DNA from: Sedimenticola sp. | Lineage (GTDB): Bacteria > Pseudomonadota > Gammaproteobacteria > Chromatiales > Chromatiaceae | NCBI GenBank assembly: GCA_026994195.1 | Contig: JALWRH010000086.1 | Location: forward strand, 1-50,196 | DNA length: 50,196 nt | Reading direction: 5' to 3' | In this document: in pieces, positions 1 to 10,256 of the stretch | Layout: each line of letters opens with the position of its first letter | How positions within the stretch are numbered: the first letter of the stretch is position 1 | The notes under the pieces: generated by a model | The model's database searches: none | What the model was told of the DNA's origin: nothing | Seen by the model: the letters and a program-made list of their open reading frames with translations, nothing else | Position numbers and translations under genes: made by a program

Positions 1-510
1 GGTCTGCAGTTGTTCCACGGCAGCGGCGCGGAAGGTGTCTCCCGCGGCGAGCATCACTGTCTGGCCCTCGTCCTGGAGTTGTTTTGCCAGCTTGCCAATG
101 GTGGTGGTCTTGCCCGCGCCGTTGATGCCCACCATGAGAATCACCTGGGGGCGGCCCGGGGCGGGCTGCTTCACCGGCGCGTCGGTTTTCTCCAGGATCT
201 CTTCCAGGAGTTCCTTGAGAGCATCCACCAGGGCCTGAGGATCGGACAGGGTTTTACGCGCCACCCGGTCCGTGAGTTCGTCGATGATGCGCCGGGTGGC
301 GTCCACGCCCACGTCGGCGGTGAGCAACAGGGTCTCCAGGTCTTCCAGGAGTTCATCGTCGATCTTCTTGCGGCCCAGCACCAGGCTGGCCAGGCCATCG
401 GTGAAGTTGGCCCGGGTGCGGGCCAGGCCGGATTTGAGGCGCTGGAACAGGCCGGGCTTCTTCTGTTCTTCATCTGGTGTGGCGCTTTTTTTCTTGCCGA
501 AGCCGAACAT
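1..510 (-). CDS. ftsY: Signal recognition particle receptor FtsY (5' part, runs off window)
   Basis: FtsY is the membrane-associated GTPase that receives SRP-ribosome complexes and delivers nascent membrane proteins to the translocon. The first 170 codons are present, from ATG at 510 (MFGFGKKK); the rest lies beyond base 1. A lysine- and acid-rich start leads into the helical N domain (around [20 protein letters not shown]). The G domain follows with the P-loop [10 protein letters not shown] from residue 128 and [14 protein letters not shown] near the window edge. The long acidic A domain of E. coli FtsY is absent, as in many short FtsY proteins. It diverges from the M16 peptidase pair, an arrangement I know from other gammaproteobacteria. 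Confidence 0.96.
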   Translation of the reverse strand, partial: MFGFGKKKSATPDEEQKKPGLFQRLKSGLARTRANFTDGLASLVLGRKKIDDELLEDLETLLLTADVGVDATRRIIDELTDRVARKTLSDPQALVDALKELLEEILEKTDAPVKQPAPGRPQVILMVGINGAGKTTTIGKLAKQLQDEGQTVMLAAGDTFRAAAVEQLQT

Positions 511-594
511 GGTCGTTTCCCGTTGAATCCTTGGACAACAAGGACAGGTTTTGAAAGAATGGAACTTTACCATATTTGGGGATTCGAACTGCTT

Positions 595-1944
595 ATGCGT
601 ACCTTCTGCAGCCTGTTGTTGTGCCTGTTCAGCCTGACGGCCCTGGCCGGGGGGGACAAGGTAGAAGAGTTCATGCTGGACAATGGCATGAAGGTCATCG
701 TCAAGCCGGATCACCGCGCCCCGGTGGTGGTCAGCCAGGTGTGGTACAAGGTCGGATCGAGCTACGAATTACCGGGCACCACGGGCGTATCCCACGTTCT
801 GGAACACATGATGTTCAAGGGCACCCGTCATGTGGCGCCGGATGAATTCTCACGCATCATTGCGGCTCTGGGAGGCAGTGAGAATGCTTTTACGGGCATC
901 GATTACACGGCTTACTTCGAGACCCTGTCCAAACAGCATCTGGAGCGCGCTCTGGAGCTGGAGGCCGACCGCATGCAGAATCTGCTGTTGGATGAAAAGG
1001 AGTTTCAGCGGGAGGTGGCCGTTGTACGTGAGGAACGCCGCCTGCGCACGGACGACGACCCCAATGGCCTGCTCTGGGAGCAGTTCAACGCCGTGGCCTG
1101 GCGGGTCTCGCCTTATCGCAACCCGGTCATTGGCTGGATGCACGACCTGGAAGTCATGACCGTTGCCGATCTGCAAAAGTGGTACGACCAGTGGTATTCC
1201 CCGGACAATGCCGTGTTGGTTGTGGTGGGAGATGTGGTGCCGGTGAAAGTGCAGGCCCTGGCGAAAAAGCATTTCGGGCCCATTCCCGCACGCAAACATG
1301 AACCCTGGCGCCAGCGCCCGGAACCGGAACAGAAAGGACCGGTGCGCATGCGCCTGGAAGTTCCCGCGGAGCAGCCGATGCTGCTGCTGGGTTACAAGAC
1401 ACCCGCCATGGCGGACCTGAAGGATCCGTCGGAAGCCTATGCCCTGATGGTGCTCAACTCTATCCTGGGAGATGGCGACAGCTCCCGCCTGACGTCAGCT
1501 GTGGTGCGTCAACAGGAGCTGGCAGTATCCGCCAGCAGCAGCTATGACGCCTTCAGCCGCCTCTCCGGTCTCCTCGAAATCCAGGCCATCCCCGGCAAGG
1601 ACAGCAGCCTGGATGATCTGGAATCCGGGATTCTGGCCCAGGTCAGGCGTCTGCAGAACGAACCTGTCAGCAAGCAGGAGCTGCAAAGCGTCATCAACCG
1701 CACCCTGGCGTCCAAGGTGTTTGCCCGGGATTCCATGTTCTACCAGGCCATGCTCATCGGCATGCGCGAGACCAACCGTTATGACTGGCGCAGCCTGGAT
1801 GCAGAGCTGAAGCACATCCGGGAAGTGACCGCGCAGCAGGTGCAGGCGGTGGCGCGCAAATACCTGGTGGAAAAGCATCTCACAGTGGCCCGCCTGGAGC
1901 CGGTCAAGGATACCAAGCCTGCCGCACAGGAGAAAAAATCATGA
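595..1944 (+). CDS. M16 family zinc metallopeptidase, catalytic subunit, secreted
   Basis: A 449-residue pitrilysin/insulinase-type protease, probably periplasmic. A signal peptide ([19 protein letters not shown]) precedes the M16 domain. The inverted zinc motif HxxEH is seen as [11 protein letters not shown], and the distal glutamate ligand is likely in the VVREERR segment about 75 residues later. The reading frame stays open far upstream only because ftsY is antisense there. I chose ATG 595 because it gives a clean signal peptide; ATG 559 is also possible, and neither has a strong ribosome binding site. The stop overlaps the next gene's ATG by 4 bases. Family members of this kind usually work as a heterodimer with a non-catalytic partner, which is what follows. 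Confidence 0.92.
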   Translation: MRTFCSLLLCLFSLTALAGGDKVEEFMLDNGMKVIVKPDHRAPVVVSQVWYKVGSSYELPGTTGVSHVLEHMMFKGTRHVAPDEFSRIIAALGGSENAFTGIDYTAYFETLSKQHLERALELEADRMQNLLLDEKEFQREVAVVREERRLRTDDDPNGLLWEQFNAVAWRVSPYRNPVIGWMHDLEVMTVADLQKWYDQWYSPDNAVLVVVGDVVPVKVQALAKKHFGPIPARKHEPWRQRPEPEQKGPVRMRLEVPAEQPMLLLGYKTPAMADLKDPSEAYALMVLNSILGDGDSSRLTSAVVRQQELAVSASSSYDAFSRLSGLLEIQAIPGKDSSLDDLESGILAQVRRLQNEPVSKQELQSVINRTLASKVFARDSMFYQAMLIGMRETNRYDWRSLDAELKHIREVTAQQVQAVARKYLVEKHLTVARLEPVKDTKPAAQEKKS

Positions 1945-3233
1945 TGCGCATGTTGTGGTCGTTGATGTTTGTGCTGTTCGCGGGACAGGCCCTGGCCATC
2001 GAGGTGCAGTCCTGGCAGACCCAGGGAGGCACCCGGGTCATGTATGTGCATGTGCCGCAACTGCCCATGGTGAACCTGCAGGTGATGTTCGATGCCGGCA
2101 GCGCCAGGGACGGGGAACTGCCGGGTCAGGCAAACCTCCTCAATGAATTGTTGTTGGAGGGCGCGGGTAAATGGAATGCCGATGAATTGGCCCGGGAACT
2201 GGAATCCCGGGGCATTGAAGTCAGCACCCACACGGGACGGGACATGGCCAGCATCACCCTGCGCAGTCTCAGTGACAAGAATATCCTGACGCCGGCGCTG
2301 GACATGCTGGCAGCCATGGTGTCCGCTCCGGGGCTGGATCCCGCCGCCATCGAGCGGGTGAAGGCGCGCACTCTGGCCGAGCTGCGTCTGGCCAGCCAGT
2401 CAGCCGAAGAAGTAGCCGACCGGGAAATGATGCAGGCCCTTTACGGTGATCATCCCTATGCCCATGATCCCCTGGGAACCGAAACCTCTCTGGGGCAGAT
2501 CGATGCGGCGGCATTGCGGGCATTCCATCAGCATTATTACACTCAGGCCAACGCTGTGGTGGCCCTGGTGGGGGATGTGGACCGCACCCAGGCCGAGATT
2601 CTCGTGGCGCACGTGCTGGATGGCCTGCCGGTGGGACAGAAGGCGGCTCCTCTGGCGCAACCGAAACCCGGGAAGGCCCGTGTCTTGCACAAGGACTTTC
2701 CGGCTTCCCAGACCCATCTCTACCTGGGCATGCTGGGCATCAGCCGCGAAGATCCGGATTATTTTCCTCTCGTCGTCGGCAATCATATTTTAGGCGGTAG
2801 CGGCCTGACTTCCATCATGGGGGAAGAGGTGCGCAACAAACGTGGGCTGTCCTATGGGATTTCCAGCTATTTTTCGCCTTTGCGGGTGGCCGGCCCCTGG
2901 ATGCTGACAGCCCAGACCAAGAACAGTCAGGCCAGAAAGACCCTGGAGCTCATGACTTCATTGCTGCGGGATTTCATCGACGAAGGCCCTACGCGGAAAC
3001 AGCTTCAGGCCGCCAAGAAACACCTTGCGGGGGGCTTTCCCCTGAAGCTGTCCAGCAACAAGAAGATACTCAGCCAGATTAGCACCATGGCTTTCTATGA
3101 TTTGCCTCCGGACTGGCTGGATACCTGGCCTGCGCACGTGGAGCAGGTGACCCGCGCCCAGATCCATCGCAGTTTCCGCCGGCGCATGCCTATGAAACAC
3201 CTGATCCAGGTGACCGTAGGCGGCGGGAAATAG
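1941..3233 (+). CDS. M16 family peptidase-like protein, non-catalytic partner
   Basis: A 430-residue M16-fold protein with its own signal peptide ([19 protein letters not shown]). Where its partner has HxxEH, this one reads GQANLLNELLLEGAG, so both zinc histidines are missing and it should be catalytically inactive. It retains the C-terminal M16 segment around RNKRGLSYGISSYFSP that contributes to substrate binding in active dimers. It is coupled to the preceding gene by a 4-base ATGA overlap, consistent with an active/inactive heterodimer. The substrate is unknown. Confidence 0.9.
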   Translation: MMRMLWSLMFVLFAGQALAIEVQSWQTQGGTRVMYVHVPQLPMVNLQVMFDAGSARDGELPGQANLLNELLLEGAGKWNADELARELESRGIEVSTHTGRDMASITLRSLSDKNILTPALDMLAAMVSAPGLDPAAIERVKARTLAELRLASQSAEEVADREMMQALYGDHPYAHDPLGTETSLGQIDAAALRAFHQHYYTQANAVVALVGDVDRTQAEILVAHVLDGLPVGQKAAPLAQPKPGKARVLHKDFPASQTHLYLGMLGISREDPDYFPLVVGNHILGGSGLTSIMGEEVRNKRGLSYGISSYFSPLRVAGPWMLTAQTKNSQARKTLELMTSLLRDFIDEGPTRKQLQAAKKHLAGGFPLKLSSNKKILSQISTMAFYDLPPDWLDTWPAHVEQVTRAQIHRSFRRRMPMKHLIQVTVGGGK

Positions 3234-3812
3234 TTGGGCGGGCGCAGTAACAGCATTCGTATCATCGGCGGCGAATTCCGTGGACGGCGCCTGCCTTTCG
3301 CCCGTCTGCCCGGGTTGCGTCCTACCGCCGACCGCTTGCGCGAAACCCTGTTCAACTGGCTGCAGGGACAGGTAGAAGGCGCTGTGTGCCTGGATCTTTT
3401 CGCCGGCAGCGGCGCCTTGGGACTGGAAGCCCTGTCCCGGGGCGCGGATTTCGTACGCCTGGTGGATCAGTCTCGTACCGTGGTTCGCCAACTGCAGCAA
3501 AACTTGAGCGTTCTTCAGGCTGAATCCCGGGCCGAGGTGGTGGCAGGCGATGCCTTGCGTCTGCTGGGCAGGGATGCCGATCGTTCTTTCGATCTGGTGT
3601 TTCTCGATCCGCCATTTGCCCGGGACTGGCTGGAGAGTGCCAGCGGCCTGCTGGAAAACAATGGCTGGCTCAAATCCCACAGTTGGATCTATCTGGAGCA
3701 GGACAGCCACAAGGACTGGCCTCAGACCCCGCCACAGTGGCGCCTGCACCGGGAGGCCAGGGCCGGACAGGCTGCCTGCCGCCTGTTTCAGCGTGATACA
3801 ATGAAAAATTGA
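3234..3812 (+). CDS. rsmD: 16S rRNA (guanine(966)-N2)-methyltransferase RsmD
   Basis: A 192-residue SAM-dependent enzyme that methylates G966 of 16S rRNA during 30S assembly. The N-terminal RIIGGEFRGRRL, RPTADRLRETLFNWL, the SAM-binding DLFAGSGALGLEALSRGA and the catalytic DPPF all match RsmD. The start is taken as TTG 3234, directly after the TAG stop of the upstream gene, with GGCGGGA as a possible ribosome binding site; no ATG gives a full-length protein. It is probably translationally coupled to the M16 pair and lies just before coaD, a common order in gammaproteobacteria. Confidence 0.94.
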   Translation: MGGRSNSIRIIGGEFRGRRLPFARLPGLRPTADRLRETLFNWLQGQVEGAVCLDLFAGSGALGLEALSRGADFVRLVDQSRTVVRQLQQNLSVLQAESRAEVVAGDALRLLGRDADRSFDLVFLDPPFARDWLESASGLLENNGWLKSHSWIYLEQDSHKDWPQTPPQWRLHREARAGQAACRLFQRDTMKN

Positions 3813-3825
3813 TTCGGCTTTCTGA

Positions 3826-6286
<2,461 letters not shown>

Positions 6287-6328
6287 GGAAGAGATGCCAT
6301 AGCAGTCCAACCGGAGTGGAGCAAACCT

Positions 6329-7057
6329 ATGAGAAAACCAGCGACTGGAAGCTTTGGGATGAAGCGATGTTTGGCAATGTCGGCTGTTCTGTTGTTGCTG
6401 TTGGCAGCCGCTGGCGCGCAGGCTTATCCGGCCTTTGTTTATGGGGATTATGAATTAAGTGAAGACAGTGATCCTGCTGTGCATGCCCTGGTCGAGGAAG
6501 GGGCGCGGCTGGTGGCTGGCGAACCGCGGCAGGCGCGGCAACGCCTGGTTCAGGCGTTGAAAAAGGTTTCTCAGGGCATGTCCATCGATGAGTATGACTA
6601 CCTTTGGACCCAGTATGGACTCATGAAGGCTACCATGGAGGCAGGCTCCGCGGACTTTGGTCCAGGCACTCCAAAAGAGTATGAGCAGGTTGCCCGCCAT
6701 GTTCTTGGATTTCTGGATCAACAGGGGAATACCGGGGAATGGGTTTACACGGAACTGGGCGCTTTCCGTATGGAGCTGTACCGGACTGCCGCCAACGGCC
6801 TTGCCTGGCAGATGATGGAGTCCGGCAGGAATCTGGAGAAAGCCCTGGCGATAATCAACAAAGGCATACAGAAGGCTTCCCGGGGCGAAGAAGACGACTA
6901 CATGCTGGATACCAAGGTGCGGATTCTGTTGAAAATGGACAAGAAGCAGGAGGCCTGGCGCATCGTGGCCCAGGTTCTGGACCAGGATGCGGAATTCGGG
7001 GATTTTCAGGATATCCGCCAGGATCCGGAGTATAGAGCCTGGAAAAATGCGGATTGA
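6329..7057 (+). CDS. Secreted helical-repeat (TPR-like) protein of unknown function
   Basis: A 242-residue protein I do not recognise as a named family. It has a signal peptide ([22 protein letters not shown]) and then helices rich in Ala, Leu and Glu with TPR-like spacing, for example [20 protein letters not shown] and [21 protein letters not shown]. It is probably a periplasmic scaffold. GGAGTGGAGC before ATG 6329 is a reasonable ribosome binding site; ATG 6359 would give a tighter signal peptide. It lies between ggt and rpoZ without obvious functional connection. Confidence 0.75.
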   Translation: MRKPATGSFGMKRCLAMSAVLLLLLAAAGAQAYPAFVYGDYELSEDSDPAVHALVEEGARLVAGEPRQARQRLVQALKKVSQGMSIDEYDYLWTQYGLMKATMEAGSADFGPGTPKEYEQVARHVLGFLDQQGNTGEWVYTELGAFRMELYRTAANGLAWQMMESGRNLEKALAIINKGIQKASRGEEDDYMLDTKVRILLKMDKKQEAWRIVAQVLDQDAEFGDFQDIRQDPEYRAWKNAD

Positions 7058-7137
7058 GGGGTGAAAAATCCTCCGTCATTGATTTTTCGCGTTACAATAT
7101 AACAATATGGCAAAGTATTTCTGGAGCTAAACCGAGA

Positions 7138-7422
7138 ATGGCAAGAGTAACTGTAGAAGATTGTCTTGATCATGTGGACAATCGTTTCAACCTGGTGCTG
7201 CTGGCATCCAAACGCGCCCGACAACTGGAGAATGGGGTGGAGCCCCTGGTGCCCTGGGACAATGACAAGCCTACTGTCGTGGCCCTGCGTGAAATTGCAG
7301 CCGGTCTGATTACCAACCAGACCATCGATGAGCAGGTCGAAACCCCAGAAGAATCCATTGACGACGAACTGGCTGCGGCCCTGGCACAGGAAGTTCAGGC
7401 AGCGCTGGACGGCGGCTTGTAA
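7138..7422 (+). CDS. rpoZ: RNA polymerase omega subunit
   Basis: A 94-residue omega subunit, which stabilises the beta-prime subunit and forms one of the ppGpp-binding sites on RNA polymerase. The N-terminal [31 protein letters not shown] and [15 protein letters not shown] are diagnostic. ATG 7138 is the family start; the frame is open further upstream but those codons do not belong to the protein. It is followed 12 bases later by spoT, the usual gene pair linking polymerase and the stringent response. Confidence 0.97.
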   Translation: MARVTVEDCLDHVDNRFNLVLLASKRARQLENGVEPLVPWDNDKPTVVALREIAAGLITNQTIDEQVETPEESIDDELAAALAQEVQAALDGGL

Positions 7423-7434
7423 GTACGCACCCCG

Positions 7435-9627
7435 GTGGCCACTTCACTGCCTGTCGAACCCGAAGGCAAATGGCCACCGATCGCGCCTGTGCGCGACAAC
7501 GGGGGGGGTGGCCCCCGTTACCTGATCAGCGACCTCTGCACCTACCTGGAATCCTATCTGCCCCCTGAGCAGGTGCGGGAGGTCTATCGCGCCTACCTGT
7601 TTGGCGCTGAGGCTCACAAGGATCAGAAACGCCTGTCCGGAGAACCTTATATCTGCCACCCGGTGGCCGTGGCACGCATCCTTGCGGAAATGCGCATGGA
7701 CTACCAGTGCCTGATGGCGGCGATCCTGCACGATGTCATCGAGGATACCCCCACGGCCAAGGATCAGCTGGCCGAAGAATTCAGCGAAGAAATCGCGGAA
7801 CTGGTGGACGGCGTCAGCAAGCTGGCCAAGATCGGTTCCCTGAGCCGCGCCGAGGCCCAGGCGGAAAGCTTCCGCAAGATGATGCTGGCCATGACCCGGG
7901 ATATCCGGGTGATCCTCATCAAGCTGGCAGATCGCCTGCACAACATGCGCACCCTGGGGGTGATGCGCCCGGACAAAGCGCGCCGTATTTCCCGGGAAAC
8001 CACGGAGATCTACGCTCCCATTGCCCAGCGCCTGGGCATCAACAGCCTGCGCGTGGAGCTGGAAGACCTGGGTATGGCGGCGTACTATCCCTGGCGTTAC
8101 CGGGTCATCGATGAGCGCCTTAAGCGGCTGCGCGGGCATCGCAGGGAACTGGTGAACAGCGTGGAGCAGGCCATGCGCGACCGCCTGGCCCAAGAGGACT
8201 TCAAGGGAGAAGTCAGCGGCCGGGAGAAGCATATCTGCAGCATCTACCGCAAGATGCGTGACAAGCACCTGTCCCTGAGCGAAGTGGCGGACGTATTCGC
8301 TTTCCGCATCCTGGTGGACAATGTGGATACCTGTTACCGGGTGCTGGGCGCCATGCACAGCCTGTACAAGCCCGTACCCGGACGTTTCAAGGACTATATT
8401 GCCATCCCCAAGGCCAATGGCTACCAATCCCTGCACACGGTGCTGGTGGGGCCACATGGCCAGCACATCGAGGTACAGATCCGCACCCATGAAATGCACA
8501 AGGTGGCCGAGGAGGGCATCGCGGCTCACTGGCACTACAAGACCGGGGATGAAAAATTTCCCCCGGCCGCCGCTGCGGAGTGGGTGCGCAACCTTTTGGA
8601 GGTGCAGAAGGGCTCGGGCACTTCCACGGAATTCCTGGAACACGTCAAAGTGGATCTGTTCCCGGACGAAGTCTATGTATTCACCCCCAACGGGCAGATC
8701 AAGGTGCTGCCCAAAGGCGCTTCCGTGGTGGATTTCGCCTATGCCATTCATTCTGACGTAGGCAACCACTGTGTGGCTGCGCGGGTGGATCGTCACCTGG
8801 TGCCCTTGCGCACCCGTCTGCGCAATGGCCAGACCGTGCAGATCCTCACTAATGACGATGCCCGGCCCAATCCCGCCTGGCTGGATTTTGTGGTTACCGG
8901 CAAGGCCAGGGCGGGTATCCGTACTTTCCTGAAACGCCTGGAATCCGATGAGGCCGCTCAGTTGGGTCAGCGTATGCTGGAGCGGGAACTGGAGAAGCAT
9001 GGGGCGGCGCTGTCGGAAATCAAGGAAAGCCAGATCCAGTCGGTGCTGGAACAGCTCAAGGTCAACAGCCTGCGCGCTCTGATGATAGACATCGGTCTGG
9101 GCAACCGCATGGTGAAACTGGTGACAGGCACTCTGCTGTCCGTGGATGCCCTGGACAAGGATGGCGAGCCGGGCGCGGATCTGACCATTCGCGGCACCGA
9201 AGGTATGGTAGTGAAGTTTGGCAAATGCTGCCATCCCATACCCGGGGATCCGGTGATCGCCGTGTTCAATCCCGGCAAGGGGCTGGTGGTGCATCATCAG
9301 TCCTGTCCCAACGTACTGGATGAAAAGAAATCCCGGGCCGACTGGGTGGACGTACGCTGGGAGGACGATGTGCAGGGCGAATTCGATACCGCCCTGTACC
9401 TGGACGTGAACAACAAGCGCGGCATGCTGGCCACCATCGCTTCGGCGATTTCTGAAATGGGCTCCAACATCGATGACATCCGCACTGAAGATCATGATGG
9501 ACAGACTTCGGGCCTGCACCTGCTCATTTCGGTATCCGACAGGAAACACCTGGCCGCTATCATGCGCCATCTGCGCGCCATTCCCGAAGTGTTGCGTATC
9601 AGCCGCGACCTGGGCCGCAAGAGCTGA
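7435..9627 (+). CDS. spoT: Bifunctional (p)ppGpp synthetase/hydrolase SpoT
   Basis: The stringent-response enzyme that makes and degrades guanosine tetra/pentaphosphate. At 730 residues it has the complete Rel/SpoT layout. The N-terminal HD hydrolase domain has ICHPVAVARIL (His75), ILHDVIEDT and ADRLHNMRT intact. The synthetase domain has GRFKDYIAIPKANGYQSLHT; the RxKD motif is the form typical of bifunctional enzymes rather than RelA's ExDD. TGS (VYVFTPNGQIKVLP), helical and zinc-finger-like regions (GKCCHPIPGDP) and a C-terminal ACT domain follow. GTG 7435 is the start, coupled to rpoZ. A frame open for the whole length on the opposite strand is a composition artefact. Confidence 0.97.
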   Translation: MATSLPVEPEGKWPPIAPVRDNGGGGPRYLISDLCTYLESYLPPEQVREVYRAYLFGAEAHKDQKRLSGEPYICHPVAVARILAEMRMDYQCLMAAILHDVIEDTPTAKDQLAEEFSEEIAELVDGVSKLAKIGSLSRAEAQAESFRKMMLAMTRDIRVILIKLADRLHNMRTLGVMRPDKARRISRETTEIYAPIAQRLGINSLRVELEDLGMAAYYPWRYRVIDERLKRLRGHRRELVNSVEQAMRDRLAQEDFKGEVSGREKHICSIYRKMRDKHLSLSEVADVFAFRILVDNVDTCYRVLGAMHSLYKPVPGRFKDYIAIPKANGYQSLHTVLVGPHGQHIEVQIRTHEMHKVAEEGIAAHWHYKTGDEKFPPAAAAEWVRNLLEVQKGSGTSTEFLEHVKVDLFPDEVYVFTPNGQIKVLPKGASVVDFAYAIHSDVGNHCVAARVDRHLVPLRTRLRNGQTVQILTNDDARPNPAWLDFVVTGKARAGIRTFLKRLESDEAAQLGQRMLERELEKHGAALSEIKESQIQSVLEQLKVNSLRALMIDIGLGNRMVKLVTGTLLSVDALDKDGEPGADLTIRGTEGMVVKFGKCCHPIPGDPVIAVFNPGKGLVVHHQSCPNVLDEKKSRADWVDVRWEDDVQGEFDTALYLDVNNKRGMLATIASAISEMGSNIDDIRTEDHDGQTSGLHLLISVSDRKHLAAIMRHLRAIPEVLRISRDLGRKS

Positions 9628-9638
9628 GATCCACACCC

Positions 9639-10244
9639 ATGACCCGCGTTCTCTGCCGTTCCGTCAACGAACCCCTGTGGGTGGATCTTCACTCCAGCCA
9701 GGCATCCATAGTGCCCTCGCAAGTGTATGCCTGGCTCAGGGATCCGGCGTCGCTCACCCGGCGGGTGACACAGGCCTGCAAGGGAAGCTTTCGCGTGGCG
9801 GTGAAATTCCAGGGCTGGGCCGGGGCATTGAATTCGGAAACCCGTCTGTTGCAACTGGGATTGCGTGAAGCCTGCCTGGTGCGGGAAGTTGAGCTACTGT
9901 GTGATGACCAACCCCAGGTATTTGCCCGCACCCTGATGCCTGTCAGCAGTCTGCGGGGACCCGCCCGGCAGTTGTCCCGCCTGCGTAACAAGCCCTTGGG
10001 CAAGGTGCTGTTTGCCAATCCGCACACGCGCCGGAAAGAGGTTCAGATTGCCCGCATCCAGCCCCAGCATCGGTTGTTCCGTTCCGCCGTATCACACCTG
10101 GAACAGCCACCAGAAGAGCTTTGGGGGCGCCGCACCTTGTTTCTCTATGTGGGCAAACCTATTCTGGTGAATGAGATATTCCTTCCCACACTGGTTGAAA
10201 GTTCTCCTCCTCCAGGCGCGGCCTCGCCAACGGTCTGCTGCTGA
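9639..10244 (+). CDS. ubiC: Chorismate pyruvate-lyase
   Basis: Converts chorismate to 4-hydroxybenzoate and pyruvate, the entry step of ubiquinone synthesis. It resembles E. coli UbiC in several blocks: AWLRDPASLTRRV near the N terminus, LREACLVREVELL with the substrate-binding arginine, PLGKVLF, and WGRRTLFLYVGKPILVNEIFLP with the catalytic glutamate. At 201 residues it is longer than the E. coli enzyme (about 165) through both termini, including a Pro/Ser-rich tail. It starts 11 bases after spoT; ubiA is not adjacent. Confidence 0.88.
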   Translation: MTRVLCRSVNEPLWVDLHSSQASIVPSQVYAWLRDPASLTRRVTQACKGSFRVAVKFQGWAGALNSETRLLQLGLREACLVREVELLCDDQPQVFARTLMPVSSLRGPARQLSRLRNKPLGKVLFANPHTRRKEVQIARIQPQHRLFRSAVSHLEQPPEELWGRRTLFLYVGKPILVNEIFLPTLVESSPPPGAASPTVCC

Positions 10245-10256
10245 AATCACCCGATA

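Noticed and set aside
10-594. N-terminal extension of the first M16 peptidase
   Set aside because: This stretch is antisense to ftsY and precedes a normal signal peptide at 595.
7444-9636. A 730-codon open frame antisense to spoT
   Set aside because: It mirrors spoT in the complementary codon phase, has low-complexity His/Gln-rich translation and no family features; a by-product of GC-rich codon bias.
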